Below, piece by piece: positions 43,634 to 55,138 of a stretch of DNA of 64,000 nucleotides (its first letter is position 1; the number at the start of each line of letters is the position of its first letter). This stretch comes from Yponomeuta sedellus (taxonomy: Eukaryota > Arthropoda > Insecta > Lepidoptera > Yponomeutidae): assembly GCA_934045075.1 (NCBI GenBank), contig OW203736.1:8323109-8387108 (forward strand), in the 5' to 3' direction. Made by a program: the position numbers and the translations under genes. The notes beneath the pieces were generated by a model. It made no database searches. It worked only from the letters and a program-made list of their open reading frames with translations, and was not told the DNA's origin.

Positions 43634-44898
43634 TCGGGAATTTGCCAATAAAACAAAAAATACAAATTATTCATCTAAATTTATTTTATCGCCTTCAAAC
43701 TAGGCCCCATCGCTTGCAATACAACATCTCCACCGCTTCACCCAGTCTTCCATACATTTTTCATAGGCTATTTGCGGTATGGCCTTTAGCTCATTCAGCG
43801 AATTTTCTTTTATGGCTTCTATCGACTCAAAACGTTTTCCTCGAAGTGGTAATTTTATCTTGGGAAATAAAAAAAAGTCAGACGGAGCCATATCAGGTGA
43901 ATACGGTGCTTGGTCGAGAACTTTTGTTGAATTTTTCGCTAAAAACTCTTTCACTAGAATGGCTGTGTGTGATGGTGCATTATCATGGTGCAGCATCCAT
44001 GAGTTGTGTTGCCACAAATCTGGACGTTTTCGGCGGATACTCTCACGCAAACGCTTCATGACGCCTAAATAATGTTCCTTTTTTAGTTTCTCCCTCTGGA
44101 ATCAATTCGGAGTAAACCATACCATGGTAGTAAAAAAAAACTGTCAGCATCACCTTGATTTTGGAGCGACTTTGCCGCGGTTTTTTGGGTTTCGGCTCGT
44201 TTTCGAGACGCCATTCTGAAGACTGTTGGCTTGTTTGCATGTCGTACTCATAAACCCATGTCTCGTCGCCAGTTATTATACGTTTCATATAGGTCGGATC
44301 CGTAGAAGCTCGGGAAACCATCTCTTCAGCGACATGCTTTCGCTGCGCTTTTTGAACAAAATTGAGCTCTTTTGGAACTAGTCGAGCGGCGACGCGTTTC
44401 ATGCCTAAAATGTCAATGAGAATGTTGTGGACGGACTTAAAAGATATGTTCACCTCACTGGCCAACTCTCTCAGACTCATACGTCGATTTTCGAGCACTA
44501 GCTTCTTGATTCTGTCGATGTTTTCTTTGGTCATAGCAAGTAGAGGCAAGTCTACTACTACTTCTCGGCCTTCTTTAAAAGCCTTATACCATTCATAACC
44601 CCTTGTTTTCGATAAACACGATTCGCCGTAGGTATTTCGCAACATTTTTAGTGATTCACCACATGAAATATCATTTGAAACACAAAATTTAAGGCACACT
44701 CTTTGTTCAATAATATTTTCCATTGTAAAAATCGCCGAGGACTCAAAACTATGACCAACAAAAAGTGTAGTTTAAAACAAATTAAATGACAGACCCCGCT
44801 CAAATTTTGCATGCTAAATCAGTACAGTGCTACCAACATGCAGTAAAAAAATTAAAACGACCTCTTTTACGCGGGTCTTTTTATTGACTTATTCCCGA
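43634..44898 (-). mobile_element. mariner element
   Basis: 1,265 bp with ends TCGGGAAT and ATTCCCGA, flanked by TA (43632-43633, 44899-44900). The inverted repeats match for over 20 bp with a few changes (TCGGGAATTTGCCAATAAAA against TCGGGAATAAGTCAATAAAA). It lies within MULE-A. Confidence 0.93.
43700..44723 (-). pseudogene. mariner transposase, one frameshift
   Basis: Frame 44723-44080 holds the paired helix-turn-helix region (GESLKMLRNTYGESCLSKTR, WYKAFKEGREVV), the linker VPKELN and the first catalytic Asp in IITGDETWVYEYD. After a shift near 44075, frame 44059-43700 holds the second Asp (MLHHDNAPSHTA) and the third in YSPDMAPSDFFLFPKIK, the D34D spacing of true mariners. Total length is about 340 residues, as expected. 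The motifs are intact, so inactivation may be recent and rests mainly on the frameshift. Confidence 0.9.
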
Positions 44899-45588
44899 TA
44901 CTTTTTACACAGAGTAGTATAACGTGTAGTACTTAAATTTAAGTAGCATAATCATATTATACGAAATAACAATAACAAAACATAGAAGTAAAGATTTCAT
45001 CGTTTCAATTTTTCCAAATTAAAGATGAAAACAACATTATGTACCTAAATTTTGGTAATTAAACAAAAATAAAAACATTTTAGGTACCATAGATGAAAAA
45101 GGAAAAGTAATTAACAAGATAATTAACAATGGCAATTATTTCGTTAAAAAACCAATTTAAAACCTATATTTTTTTCATTAAATTCAAAATATGAGCCTAG
45201 CCCCTTAAATAGGATTTCATGTCCATTAGAGGATGGTATGTTTTCGCTCCTTCTTAAACTCGTTAATTGTGTAAAATAAGTTCCACTTTCGTCGCCCTAG
45301 AAGTGTGTTCCATCTGTTGTGTCACGATTCAAGAGGATTTTGTGTCAGTGGCACGTGTGATACATGAACGGTTTTGACGGCAGCCGTTTGAACCGTTAAA
45401 AGGTTCTGTCGGCGAAACACCCGGAAGCGAAACGTTCTGTCGGCGAATCGTATATAGTCTAAAGATTGCGTCGGAAAATCATTCATAGTCTAAAGATTCT
45501 GTCGGCGAAATACTCACAGACGAAACGTTCTATCGGAAGACAGTTCAACGACGAAGCACCTGTCGGCGTATGGTTTCAGAATCCCATG

Positions 45589-47653
45589 GGATTCCGCAAC
45601 CTATCGCCTACAACCGTTTCTCCATTAAAACAGTTAGCCGACAGAACATTTCATTTATGAGCCTAACACCATCAGCAAAATTCACCTATGGACGATTCGT
45701 CGACAGAAGGATTCGCTTATGACTTTTTCTTCGATGTTACTTTTCTACAGTGAATTTTTCACCGACAGTTTGACTTTTTTAGGTGAACTAAACTTGGGCT
45801 ATTTAAAAAACATTCAAACTGAAATATAGACTTTATTAAAGTATAACATCATTCGTCAATCACAAAATAATACAAACCAAAAAATTCTGATGTGGCTTCG
45901 ATATTCGATAACCATTAAAATTAGAAAAAAGAAAATATACTTTTGCCATGTGAAAGTGATTAAAAAAAGAAATATTATACGTATTCCATCTATTGTGCCA
46001 AGATTCAAGTGCATTTTGTGATAATGGCACCAATGTCAATAATCTATCATGAACTGACCACAAGTGAGGTGGGAGTTTCGGATGAACTGGTTTCACTGTA
46101 ATTTTGGAGCTAACGCATCTTGTAATCTTCGTCGATCCATTGACATAATATTTCCCGAACCATGTTAATACATCTACTGCTTCTTCGGGTATAATATCGT
46201 TTTTTATTAAATCAAATGCGTCGCTGATTTCAGTTGGCTCTAAAATGCCAGTGCCCCGATGTGTCGCATCTTATGAGCAAAAACAGGGTCATTATTGTAG
46301 CGGGTAGCTAGTCCAGCTGATTGTATATGGCGTATATACTTTGGTTTAAATAAAAAAAACAGAGCTTGTTCAAACTGCTTGGAAAAACTTTTCGAATTGC
46401 ATTCATAGCCGCAAGTTCAAAATCGGTTAAGATAATCTTTGGATTCATGCGTGCTTTCAGTTGATTAAATCCTGCACATTTGATTATTTCTAAAAAGATT
46501 GTGTAGCACCTCTCAGTCTTATGTGAAAGCAAACCGTATCCTAGAGGAACTACTTTATTCGTGCCTTCTGGTGTACCAACCAATGCATGAATTGTGTATA
46601 TTTGAGAAAATGGGTGAGGGCAACAATTAAATGTCCCATCCATCATCCAAAAACTTGCTTTATTGAGCAATTTCAAATTATTTTTTGTGGCAAATACGAT
46701 CACACATTCGTTATTTTCAATGAAATGTCCGATTAAGAACTGTTCACGGCCAATTTGAGTAAATTCATCAGGAATAACAACATCATGCAAATCTCTAGGA
46801 ATAGCTGGCAATGATTTATTCCGTTCTCGTTGGATCATCTTTCTCATGGCATCCTTATTAGGCATGTGAGGAGCAGAGGTACTTTGTACTGTCTGTACGC
46901 ATCGCTGAATAATTTGTGCTGGTGTTTCCATATATTGACTAGCCTTGTCTTTTAAATCAGCTTTTAGTTTTAATTCTAGTCGTTTTTCAGGGTCTGGTAA
47001 ATGTAAATGATTATGGCTTTGGCTTAGAACAACATGGGTATTGTTTGTATACAGAGTTGTTACGGATACAGTGCATCGCGTATTATCTTTTCTTGTACAT
47101 CGCTAGTAGAATTTTGTGTCACGCTTATTATTCAAATGATATGCAAATCCTTCATGAATCAAAGTATCCTTACCGCGTTTTGACTTAACAATCTCACACT
47201 CACCCATTGTTTACACGACTTTTCTTCAACAAGACACTATTTACGATCTTCGTAACGCACTCCAATAAGCAATGAAAACATTAGAAGCTGCTGACTATAA
47301 GATCTGCCCTCAATTTAAGTTTTTTAAAGTACCCCATGTAAACGCCTTATTCAAAATCAGTAGCAATTTTTCCATTCCCAGTTTTGTAGATATTGGTCTC
47401 GTCACATTTTTTTGTTTATTTTTACAAAAACAATACATAGGTTTTAAAGAAAATTCTTGTCAACGAAACAAGCTGTGTCGGTGAAAAATTCACTGTAGAA
47501 AAGTAACATCGAAGAAAAAGTCATAAGCGAATCGTTCTGTCGACGAATCGTCCATAGGTGAATTTTGCTGATGGTGTTAGGGTCATAAATAAAATGTTCT
47601 GTCGGCTAACTGTTTTAATGGAGAAACGGTTGTAGGCGATAGGTTGCGGAATC
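45589..47653. mobile_element. MULE-B: Mutator-like element with about 190-bp inverted repeats
   Basis: Inverted repeats GGATTCCGCAACCTATCGCC (45589) and their inverse (ending 47653) run about 190 bp inward at high identity. The ends resemble those of MULE-A, and only ATG separates the two elements. The transposase lies on minus. To the right, sequence passes directly into a tRNA-family tail (47654). No target duplication was recognised. Confidence 0.75.
45860..47207 (-). pseudogene. MULE transposase with N-terminal FLYWCH domain
   Basis: From the ATG at 47207 (MGECEIVKSKRGKDTL) comes a FLYWCH-type zinc finger (EGFAYHLNN, then Y-stop-RCTRKDNTRC, where the stop replaces the usual Trp) and HSHNHLHLPDP-like histidines. 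The frame 46931-46308 holds the MULE core: WMMDGTFNCCPHPFSQIYTI (first Asp), LVGTPEGTNKVVPLGYGLL and KIILTDFELAAMNAIRKVFP (second Asp). A C-terminal piece at 46096-45860 has PPHLWSVHDR and PLSQNALESWHNRWN. Frameshifts separate the pieces. FLYWCH plus MULE is a known insect combination. Confidence 0.82.
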
Positions 47654-47740
47654 GAAATTTTTAGCCTCTAAATAGATTTTAAATTTGTCCTTAGCACGGG
47701 TTAGTGCATTAAAAATAAAAATAGTATAATTATAAGGTTA
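47654..47740 (+). repeat. tRNA-family tail fragment, copy 4
   Basis: Contains only the tail of the tRNA-derived family (TTTTTAGCCTCTAAATAG, TTAGCACGGGTTAGTGCATT, then AAAATAAAAATAGTATAAT). The tRNA part is missing, cut at the MULE-B end. 47741-48560 beyond it has no recognisable gene. Confidence 0.7.
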
Positions 47741-48569
47741 TTACAAGATTTTTCTAAGTTCTTGTTAGATTATCTTGGATGAAATCTGCTAATTGGACTA
47801 ATTAAAACAATAAATGAAGGAATATCAAATTGTAACATAAACCCAAAATAAACTATTGATGGTGAAAAGATGGTGAGCCCGTGTTCTGTCTGCTATAGTT
47901 ACAATGTGCGATCTTGATCTATACGACTACGTCGGCACTCGTTAAAACTAAAAGAAACGAGAGTATCAAATTATGGATTTTAAAATATCAGTTGAAATTA
48001 ATTGTAATCGTTGAATGAGAGATACGTATAAAATTAACAAAAAAGAAATAAGACTATCTTATTCTTACTATTTACTATTATATAACCTAACCTAACTTAC
48101 ATACCTATTTCCTTATGATCTAATTACCCTAATAATTACTACTAATGGGCCTCTGTCGTCAACAAGTTTGTAGGCCTGCTGAGTAACTGTTGCACGGATT
48201 CCCTCAGCGTCTTCATTTCCGATTCGGGCTCGGTGATCATGGGTTGATGCAGCTCTGTGTTTAGCGTAGTCCAGCTCATATTGGGGTCGATTGGCATTGT
48301 CTGGTGTATCCTGTGACTGAAGTGTATTACAGTCAAATATGAAACATGTGAGCTTAATGTCGAAGTACTTAGCCAATTAATTTCCATATCTGCTGACTCT
48401 ATATCTAATGTGTCGTAAGAGAACATCTAATATAGCCCTTTTTGCCTGTAAATTCTGGACAATTTTCAGTTTTCTTAAAACTGCTGTGACGTGTTCGGAA
48501 AATGAGAACAAATCGTCATCATCATCTTTATTTCTTAAATTTTCTAAAACGTTTATGTTCGTGAAACAT

Positions 48570-49165
48570 TACTCAGGAATGATGAAGAAATATCTGTTTG
48601 GTTCGTTTCCGCTTGTGGTGGGGATCCATCTTGGGCTGATGTTAGACTACTTTGAGACTCCACATTACCAAAAGACAATAGCCATGGGCAACTCACAGAT
48701 ACGATAACTCTGCCTACACCAACCAACAATTCTTTGCCGGAAGCAGCAGCTACAACAATGCCAGCAGAAGTGAACATTAATGCTGTGCATCAGTTAATTC
48801 CTGGCACATGGACTCATGGTTTTACTGCAAACGTCAATGCTATTCCAGAATTTGATCCCAGTGATAATACTCAAAGTATTGATTCATGGATACATAAAGT
48901 AAATGAGTGCAGTAAAATTTATGCTTGGAATGAAAGACAAACATGTCATTATACCTTACCCAAATTGGTTGGTCTGGCTAAGCGCTGATACCAATGCTTG
49001 CCAACCTTACTTTACACTTTGGAACAATGGACTGAAAAACTACGTAGTGTTTTCCCATCCACAGAAAACTATGGTGATTTACTCACTAAAATGTTACAGT
49101 TCCGTTGCAGACTAGGCCAGCCTTTGGATGTATATTATTATGAAAAGATGGCACAAGAACAGCTT
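48570..49165 (+). pseudogene. gag: Gypsy-type Gag fragment
   Basis: The plus strand encodes an N-terminal stretch with ADVRLL and LPTPTNNSLPEAAATTMPAE, then the Gag core FDPSDNTQSIDSWIHKVNEC, YAWNERQTCHYTLPKLVGLA and, after a frameshift, RWYQ and TLLYTWNEWTEKLRSVFPST. This is the usual Gag pattern of lepidopteran Gypsy elements. No protease, RT or LTR follows; a Harbinger remnant begins to the right. Confidence 0.7.
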
Positions 49166-49339
49166 TTTCTTTGTTAAAAGACCCCTTCAGTGGAAAACTA
49201 ACAAGGGTTCGTGAATGTGCAAAAAGCTGATCAGGTTCTTTGAAGTGTGCTTTATTGATGCTCATTCTTATAAATTTGTAGTCGATCCCGTGAATCAAAC
49301 ATCCTACCGCTTTTTCTCCCGTCAACTGACATCTTTTAA

Positions 49340-50625
49340 TTAGGGCAATGCATCAAGCGTACATTAGTTGTCTTTGTCTTGACAAACACTTGAAGGTGCT
49401 TTTCAGTACACCGAAGCACCTCTCCACAACATTTCTGGCAGAACAGTGGGCTTCGGTGTACCTGCGCTCTACTGTACCCGTTGGCTGATTTTTTATTGGG
49501 GTCATTAGCCATGGCTCCAGATGGTAACCGTCATCACCTTAAAACAATATTTATGAAATTAATGGTTGGGCTTCAATACAAAAAATATCAGATCATTGAA
49601 ACAAGTTTTTAAATTTATTATCAGCATTTGCCTTATTACTTACCGAGTAGCCACCCATAGCGGTCACCATTGTCGAAATTTCTCTTCATGGCGGAGCGCA
49701 CAGGTGAATTTGCCCATATGTGGGCATCATGCTGAGCACCTGGCCAATGTGCGTTGATATTTAAAATTAGTACATCCAGATCACATACCTAAAGTGAAAT
49801 GATTGTTAAGTGATAAATTACATATCACATAATATGAAGGTAATGAAGATAAACTTACTGCTTGCACATTTAATGAGTGTCCTTCATGGTGACCACTCAC
49901 ATGTGCTTCTTCATGCACCCATGGTGCTAAAAAATTTACGGGAGTGCAGTCAATGGCTCCTGATGTATCAGGAAACGATTAATTTTCCGCAGTGTGCCTC
50001 TCTCCCTCGGTCATTAGAAACTTTATATATTTATGCAGCAAGCGTCTGTTTATTGCCAGAGTGACCTGCCTGATCACCCGACTAACTGATTTCTGGCTCA
50101 TTGAGCAACCCCACTGGAGGCCGACAGGTTGCTGGTAGCAACCAGAGGCATAGAAACGGAGTGCAGTCAAAATCTACAAGAAAATTATGTAAGGGGTTAG
50201 AATTCAATGAATACAAACTTAAAGTTGGTAATGGTTTTTGTAAGTAGACCTACAAATTAACTTATTGTAATGGAATAATGTAGATATACAAAACGGCACG
50301 TGAATCTTATAAATCTCATCACGGGCTTCTGCTGTAAGAGATTGACGTGCTGTCGTTTGCGCCACAAAGAAAAAACTTAAATTGTATGTAGGTATCTCAC
50401 TTGCGATTCCATGAATAGTCAATAAGGTCTTCGTCTTTGCAGCGATGGGCGTAGAGTGTCAGCTAGTTCCCGGAATATGTCTTTTGAGACTCTATAGAGC
50501 CTGAGGAATTTGTGGTCGCTAAAAAGAAGAGGATTTTGACGATTTCGACGGTTCCTCAATTTTTGCCGTCGTCTCACCATTTCTAGGCGGTGTTCGAGTG
50601 CGAACAAGTCCCACGCTAAATACAC
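49340..50625 (-). pseudogene. Harbinger transposase with introns (second family)
   Basis: Exons on minus are 50625-50423 (MYLAWDLFALEHRLEM, LRLYRVSKDIFRELADTLRP), about 50172-49862 (ILTALRFYASGCYQQPVGLQ, then stop, DTSGAIDCTPVNF, first Asp, and HHEGHSLNVQAV), about 49798-49650 (VCDLDVLILNINAHWPGAQH, second Asp in the preceding motif, RYGWLLG) and about 49542-49340 (GYHLEPWLMTPIKNQ, EAHCSARNVVERCFGVLKS with Glu). Introns have GT-AG ends. One in-frame stop lies in exon 2. It is distinct from the element at 5444. Confidence 0.78.
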
Positions 50626-51143
50626 TTCCGCTATATTGAAGAAAACCTAAGCGACAATAACCACAAAAGAGCCACAAAATGTACTCAACGACAACAATCG
50701 GTCACTTATCGAGCTGTCAAAATCTGTCGCAAAGACAATCGTAAAATTCGTTGTAATGACAGTTGGATTCGTTACGCGTTCGATTTCAATCGATAATTTT
50801 GGCGGTCGAGACTACCAAAATTCGTTAAAATCTTATCGTTACCACTTTACGACAGATTTCGATAGTTTAACGATCGTTATCATTGTCTTGACTGCAGGCC
50901 CTGGCCTAGCAGCGCGTTATAGCGTCGCGTTGTGTTGTACTGAACAGGTTATAACCTGTCAAACAGCGCTAGCGCGCTACCAGTACGCGACGCTCAAACG
51001 CCGCGTCATGACGTCACGTTGTATTTTGTTACAGAATATTAGTTAGCGCCGAGTGTGTCCTTCGTAAATTGAAGTGAAAATTACTGAAAAGTTAATTAGA
51101 AAATACCCGTCTTTGTAAGACACAAGGAACAGGGAAATAAAAA

Positions 51144-51197
51144 ATGTTTCTGATAAGGCAAGGTTATGGATTATTGGAACAGAAATTAATGAACCAG
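51144..51197 (+). other. Possible short coding first exon
   Basis: An ATG at 51144 opens 18 codons (MFLIRQGYGLLEQKLMNQ) ending exactly at a consensus donor CAG/GTAAGT (51198). A CRE-like TGACGTCA lies about 135 bp upstream (near 51008). No following exon is evident. This is a weak candidate for a host first exon or an untranslated leader; it may be chance. Confidence 0.2.
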
Positions 51198-51414
51198 GTA
51201 AGTTAACTTTTATTGGTTAAAGTAAGATACAAACTTTTCACGTATTTCAAATGCAATAGTAGTCGATCTTGTTTGTTGGCCTTAGTGGGGTCAATGCTTG
51301 TATAGGTTCATTTTGTTCAAGCTCTGTAGGCATAACTATTCCCTGTTTAGTTTTAATGTAATTTAATTTTAATTAATTTAAGCAATGTAGGTGCCTGTAA
51401 ATGTAAATGTTATG

Positions 51415-52130
51415 TTATGTTAATTATGCAAGCAACATGTTGCCTTAACAATATCAATGGCAGTTTCTACATCGCATTCAATAGGTCGTAAATAAATACG
51501 CCATTTTTGTGATAAAATGCCAAAAGTGTTTTCCACAACATGTCTCGCTATACAAAGTCTCATTAAAATTTGTTTTTCTTTGATCCTGCGTGGCTGCAGC
51601 TCTCGGAAAAGGGCGCATTGAGTAAGGTTTCAGAGCACAAATCCTTCATCACCGATGCAGTACATGTGGTACGGGATCGTTGGAACCAGGCAAAGGTAGT
51701 GATTTAATTTAATCAGTCAGTAGTGATTTTGCTTGGATGTATTCTTTATAAAAACTGGAATTCTCGAATATGCCACTATCGCTATGTCGGCCATAGCTAC
51801 CAACACCGACAACAAGAAATTTGTACAATGGATCGACTATAGAACTATGGAAAAAAACTTCTTGTAGCAAAAATAATCGGATCCACTATTCCTCGGACAT
51901 TGTATAGTCACGTGCTTTCCGTCAATACATCCGACACAGTTCTGAAAATTCCACATTTCACGATAATCTATTCCTGACTGCTTCCATGTCTCTTCAGTCG
52001 GCGATGGCAAATAAGTTGGTTGCAAATGATTCCATATTTCTTTAAAGACTTGATTGACAAGACTGCCCACTGTAGAGCGACCAACTCGAAATGAGAACTC
52101 TATAGTTTGAAAAGAGTCTCCTGAGGCCAA
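51415..52130 (-). pseudogene. Harbinger transposase remnant (third family)
   Basis: Minus-strand pieces: 52130-51837 (RVGRSTVGSLVNQVFKEIWN, CVGCIDGKHVTIQCPRNSGS with first Asp), then in other frames YKFLVVGVGSYGRHSDSGIF (second Asp), IGDEGFVL, and RHVVENTFGILSQKWRIYLR (Glu), ending near 51415. It is decayed by frameshifts and stops. The part from 51756 rightward is duplicated at 53196-53570. Confidence 0.78.
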
Positions 52131-52179
52131 GTACCTGTAAAAAATATATATAAAATATTTGCGTAATGGTTTTTTTTAA

Positions 52180-52430
52180 GATATTTGCTGACTTATTCAG
52201 ACCCATTCTTTAACTGTGACTTTGTGACTGAAGCTCTGGATGAAATTAAATTTTGAGGCTGTCTAGGGATAAGCTCTGGGTGTCGTTTTAAAGAACTGCT
52301 ATACCATCTTTTACCAGAGTTACCCTATATGTACCCCATTTTTTTTGCCGCAGTTGACGTTGGAACTCCATTTTTGCATTCCTGAATAGCGGCTTTCATC
52401 CCAGAGGGGGGATGAGGCAGCCTCAGAGTA
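52180..52430 (-). pseudogene. pogo-type transposase N-terminal fragment (also at 53620-53870)
   Basis: Minus-strand reading gives MKAAIQECKNGVPTSTAAKK (a pipsqueak-type helix-turn-helix), then RWYSSSLKRHPELIPRQPQN, followed by SSRASVTKSQLKN. This order is that of the DNA-binding part of pogo/Tigger transposases. One stop falls between the helices. The identical fragment recurs in the second copy of the tandem duplication. Confidence 0.6.
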
Positions 52431-52699
52431 ACGAAACATCTGGTCTTTTATTGGTGGCATTATCAGTCTGGAACAATAGAACCAATAATTGACATCATGT
52501 ATACCCCAATAATAAACACCAAGCAGGGTACTCATCTAGCCGTGTAGCATGTAACGTATCTGATACTGTATCAACCTGCAAGTGTGTACGGCTCGTCCAC
52601 GGTCACCGCGTATATAGCTACGAGCTCTCGTATCCGCAGTGCTCGCGACGATATCACGCCGACAACATGTCTCAAATGGTGGCTAGTGCTGCGTTCATA

Positions 52700-53095
52700 T
52701 CAATTTACAATATCACCGAAAATTATAAAAGTCCACGTCGATTTTGGCAAAGTGAAATATACAAAAATAGAAAACGTGATAATTTAATTTTGGATATGAA
52801 GTCTCAAGAGATCAGTGGGCATTTCAAGAAGTTCTTGTTCTAGTCACTCGTTTGTCCAGTATAGATTTTGATTATCTGATTAGTTTAATTGGACCTCAAA
52901 TTCACACAAGAATCACAAACTTTAGAAAAGCAATACCAGTTCAAGATAAATTGGCTCTAACATTGAGATTTTTAGCAAGTGGTGATTCATTCACTAGTTT
53001 ACAGTATACCTTCAGAATATCTAAGCAAGTCATAAGTAAATTTGTTCCTAAAGTTTGTGCAGCAATCATCAATGCATTAAAAGACAACGTAAAGG
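52700..53095 (+). pseudogene. Harbinger transposase N-terminal fragment (also at 54140-54535)
   Basis: Plus strand: SPRRFWQSEIYKNRKRDN and, after a frame change, SSIDFDYLISLIGPQIHTRI, PVQDKLALTLRFLASGDSF and YTFRISKQVISKFVPKVCAA. It ends at a GTAATT that may be an old donor, then passes into hAT sequence. It corresponds to exons 1-2 of a Harbinger gene. An identical fragment lies in duplication copy 2. Confidence 0.7.
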
Positions 53096-54531
53096 TAATT
53101 CCACTTTTTCCGTTCCATCCGAAAGACTTTTTTCAAAGGCAGGTTATGTATTGAGCGATCGCCGTAATCAGACGATTACGGCGATCGCTTTGGATTGGAA
53201 TTCTCGAATATGCCACTATCGCTATGTCGGCCATAGCTACCAACACCGACAACAAGAAATTTGTACAATGGATCGACTATAGAAATATGGAAAAAAACTT
53301 CTTGTAGCAAAAATAATCGGATCCACTATTCCTCGGACATTGTATAGTCACGTGCTTTCCGTCAATACATCCGACACAGTTCTGAAAATTCCACATTTCA
53401 CGATAATCTATTCCTGACTGCTTCCATGTCTCTTCAGTCGGCGATGGCAAATAAGTTGGTTGCAAATGATTCCATATTTCTTTAAAGACTTGATTGACAA
53501 GACTGCCCACTGTAGAGCGACCAACTCGAAATGAGAACTCTATAGTTTGAAAAGAGTCTCCTGAGGCCAAGTACCTGTAAAAAATATATATAAAATATTT
53601 GCGTAATGGTTTTTTTTAAGATATTTGCTGACTTCTTCAGACCCATTCTTTAACTGTGACTTTGTGACTGAAGCTCTGGATGAAATTAAATTTTGAGGCT
53701 GTCTAGGGATAAGCTCTGGGTGTCGTTTTAAAGAACTGCTATACCATCTTTTACCAGAGTTACCCTATATGTACCCCATTTTTTTTGCCGCAGTTGACGT
53801 TGGAACTCCATTTTTGCATTCCTGAATAGCGGCTTCCATCCCAGAGGGGGGATGAGGCAGCCTCAGAGTAACGAAACATCTGGTCTTTTATTGGTGGCAT
53901 TATCAGTCTGGAACAATAGAACCAATAATTGACATCATGTATACCCCAATAATAAACACCAAGCAGGGTACTCATCTAGCCGTGTAGCATGTAACGTATC
54001 TGATACTGTATCAACCTGCAAGTGTGTACGGCTCGTCCACGGTCACCGCGTATATAGCTACGAGCTCTCGTATCCGCAGTGCTCGCGACGATATCACGCC
54101 GACAACATGTCTCAAATGGTGGCTAGTGCTGCGTTCATATTAATTTACAATATCACCGAAAATTATAAAAGTCCACGTCGATTTTGGCAAAGTGAAATAT
54201 ACAAAAATAGAAAACGTGATAATTTAATTTTGGATATGAAGTCTCAAGAGATCAGTGGGCATTTCAAGAAGTTCTTGTTCTAGTCACTCGTTTGTCCAGT
54301 ATAGATTTTGATTATCTGATTAGTTTAATTGGACCTCAAATTCACACAAGAATCACAAACTTTAGAAAAGCAATACCAGTTCAAGATAAATTGGCTCTAA
54401 CATTGAGATTTTTAGCAAGTGGTGATTCATTCACTAGTTTACAGTATACCTTCAGAATATCTAAGCAAGTCATAAGTAAATTTGTTCCTAAAGTTTGTGC
54501 AGCAATCATCAATGCATTAAAAGACAACGTA

Positions 54532-54656
54532 AAGGTAATTCAACTTTTTCCGTTCCATCCGAAAGACTTTTTTCAAAGGCAGGTTATGTATTGAGCGATC
54601 GCCGTAATCGTCTAGGCTCCCAAAAATTGGACCAAATCAGGTTTCTCAATGGCAAT
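54532..54656 (+). pseudogene. hAT transposase C-terminal fragment (part also at 53092-53169)
   Basis: Plus strand: STFSVPSERLFSKAGYVLSD, then RRNRLGSQKLDQIRFLNGNI and stop. This is the hAT dimerisation domain, with the conserved S-x-P-S-E-R-x-F-S and R-N-R-L. The first part is also present in copy 1 of the tandem duplication but is cut there after RRN. 54657-55138 downstream is AT-rich without a gene. Confidence 0.8.
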
Positions 54657-55138
54657 ATTTAGCATAAGCAATGCCATTTCTGACATGTTATTGTTACATT
54701 TATGTATCATTTTATTATTGTTTCGTCTAAATTTTTTTTTTATCTAAGTGATGTTCCTAATTTTTATAATTTAACATTTTGTGATAAATACATCGTGGAA
54801 TGTTTAAATGAACCTATGGATCGTTAAAAAGTTTTTGTTGATTTGCATTTTGTTTTTATTCTAATTGCATGTTTTTTAATGTAAACATTTTATTTTTGTT
54901 ACAGTGTATGTGTGGCGTTGTAAAATATTACACCACTCAGGTTTTCTTAGCTTGTGTCATAATGTAACATTATGAGACTTAAAAAAAGTTATTGTTCCTT
55001 ATATTCAAATATAAAATTTGATACAAATTGTCGATCTCATTTCTCATAATGTGCTTGTTAAAAACAAATTTACGCTAATTTTGTTTCTTTTGTTATAATT
55101 TTGTTAGTAATTTTTGGTTGTTTGACGAGCAGTACACA

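Larger units (their letters stand above)
43076..45585. mobile_element. MULE-A: Mutator-like element with about 250-bp inverted repeats
   Basis: Inverted repeats begin GGGATTCTGAAACC at 43076 and end GGTTTCAGAATCCC at 45585, extending inward about 250 bp. Long terminal repeats are typical of Mutator-like elements. They are full of short repeats (GTTTCGCCGACAGAA). A direct duplicate of part of the left repeat lies at 43441-43548. Near 45340-45200 on minus is a remnant of the MULE transposase C-terminus (PLTQNPLES, HNRWNTLL). The element contains a mariner and a piggyBac scrap. No clear target duplication was found. Confidence 0.72.
51756..54609. repeat. Tandem duplication of 1.41 kb, period 1,440 bp
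   Basis: 51756-53169 and 53196-54609 match along their whole length with only a handful of substitutions (I count five). The 26-bp junction contains GATTACGGCGATCGCT, the inverse of the end of copy 1. Each copy holds, left to right, the Harbinger N-terminal fragment on minus, a pogo fragment on minus, a Harbinger N-terminus on plus and a hAT C-terminal piece on plus. Only copy 2 continues into the rest of the hAT end, and only copy 1 continues leftward into the rest of the Harbinger gene. Confidence 0.92.

Noticed and set aside
48113..48426. Minus-strand frames of 87 and 94 codons
   Set aside because: Overlapping frames without motifs between a tRNA-family tail and a Gag fragment; probably leader sequence of the truncated Gypsy element.
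52320..52535. 71-codon minus-strand frame and its duplicate at 53760-53975
   Set aside because: The frame reads partly out of phase over the pogo helix-turn-helix fragment; the recognisable motif is in another frame.
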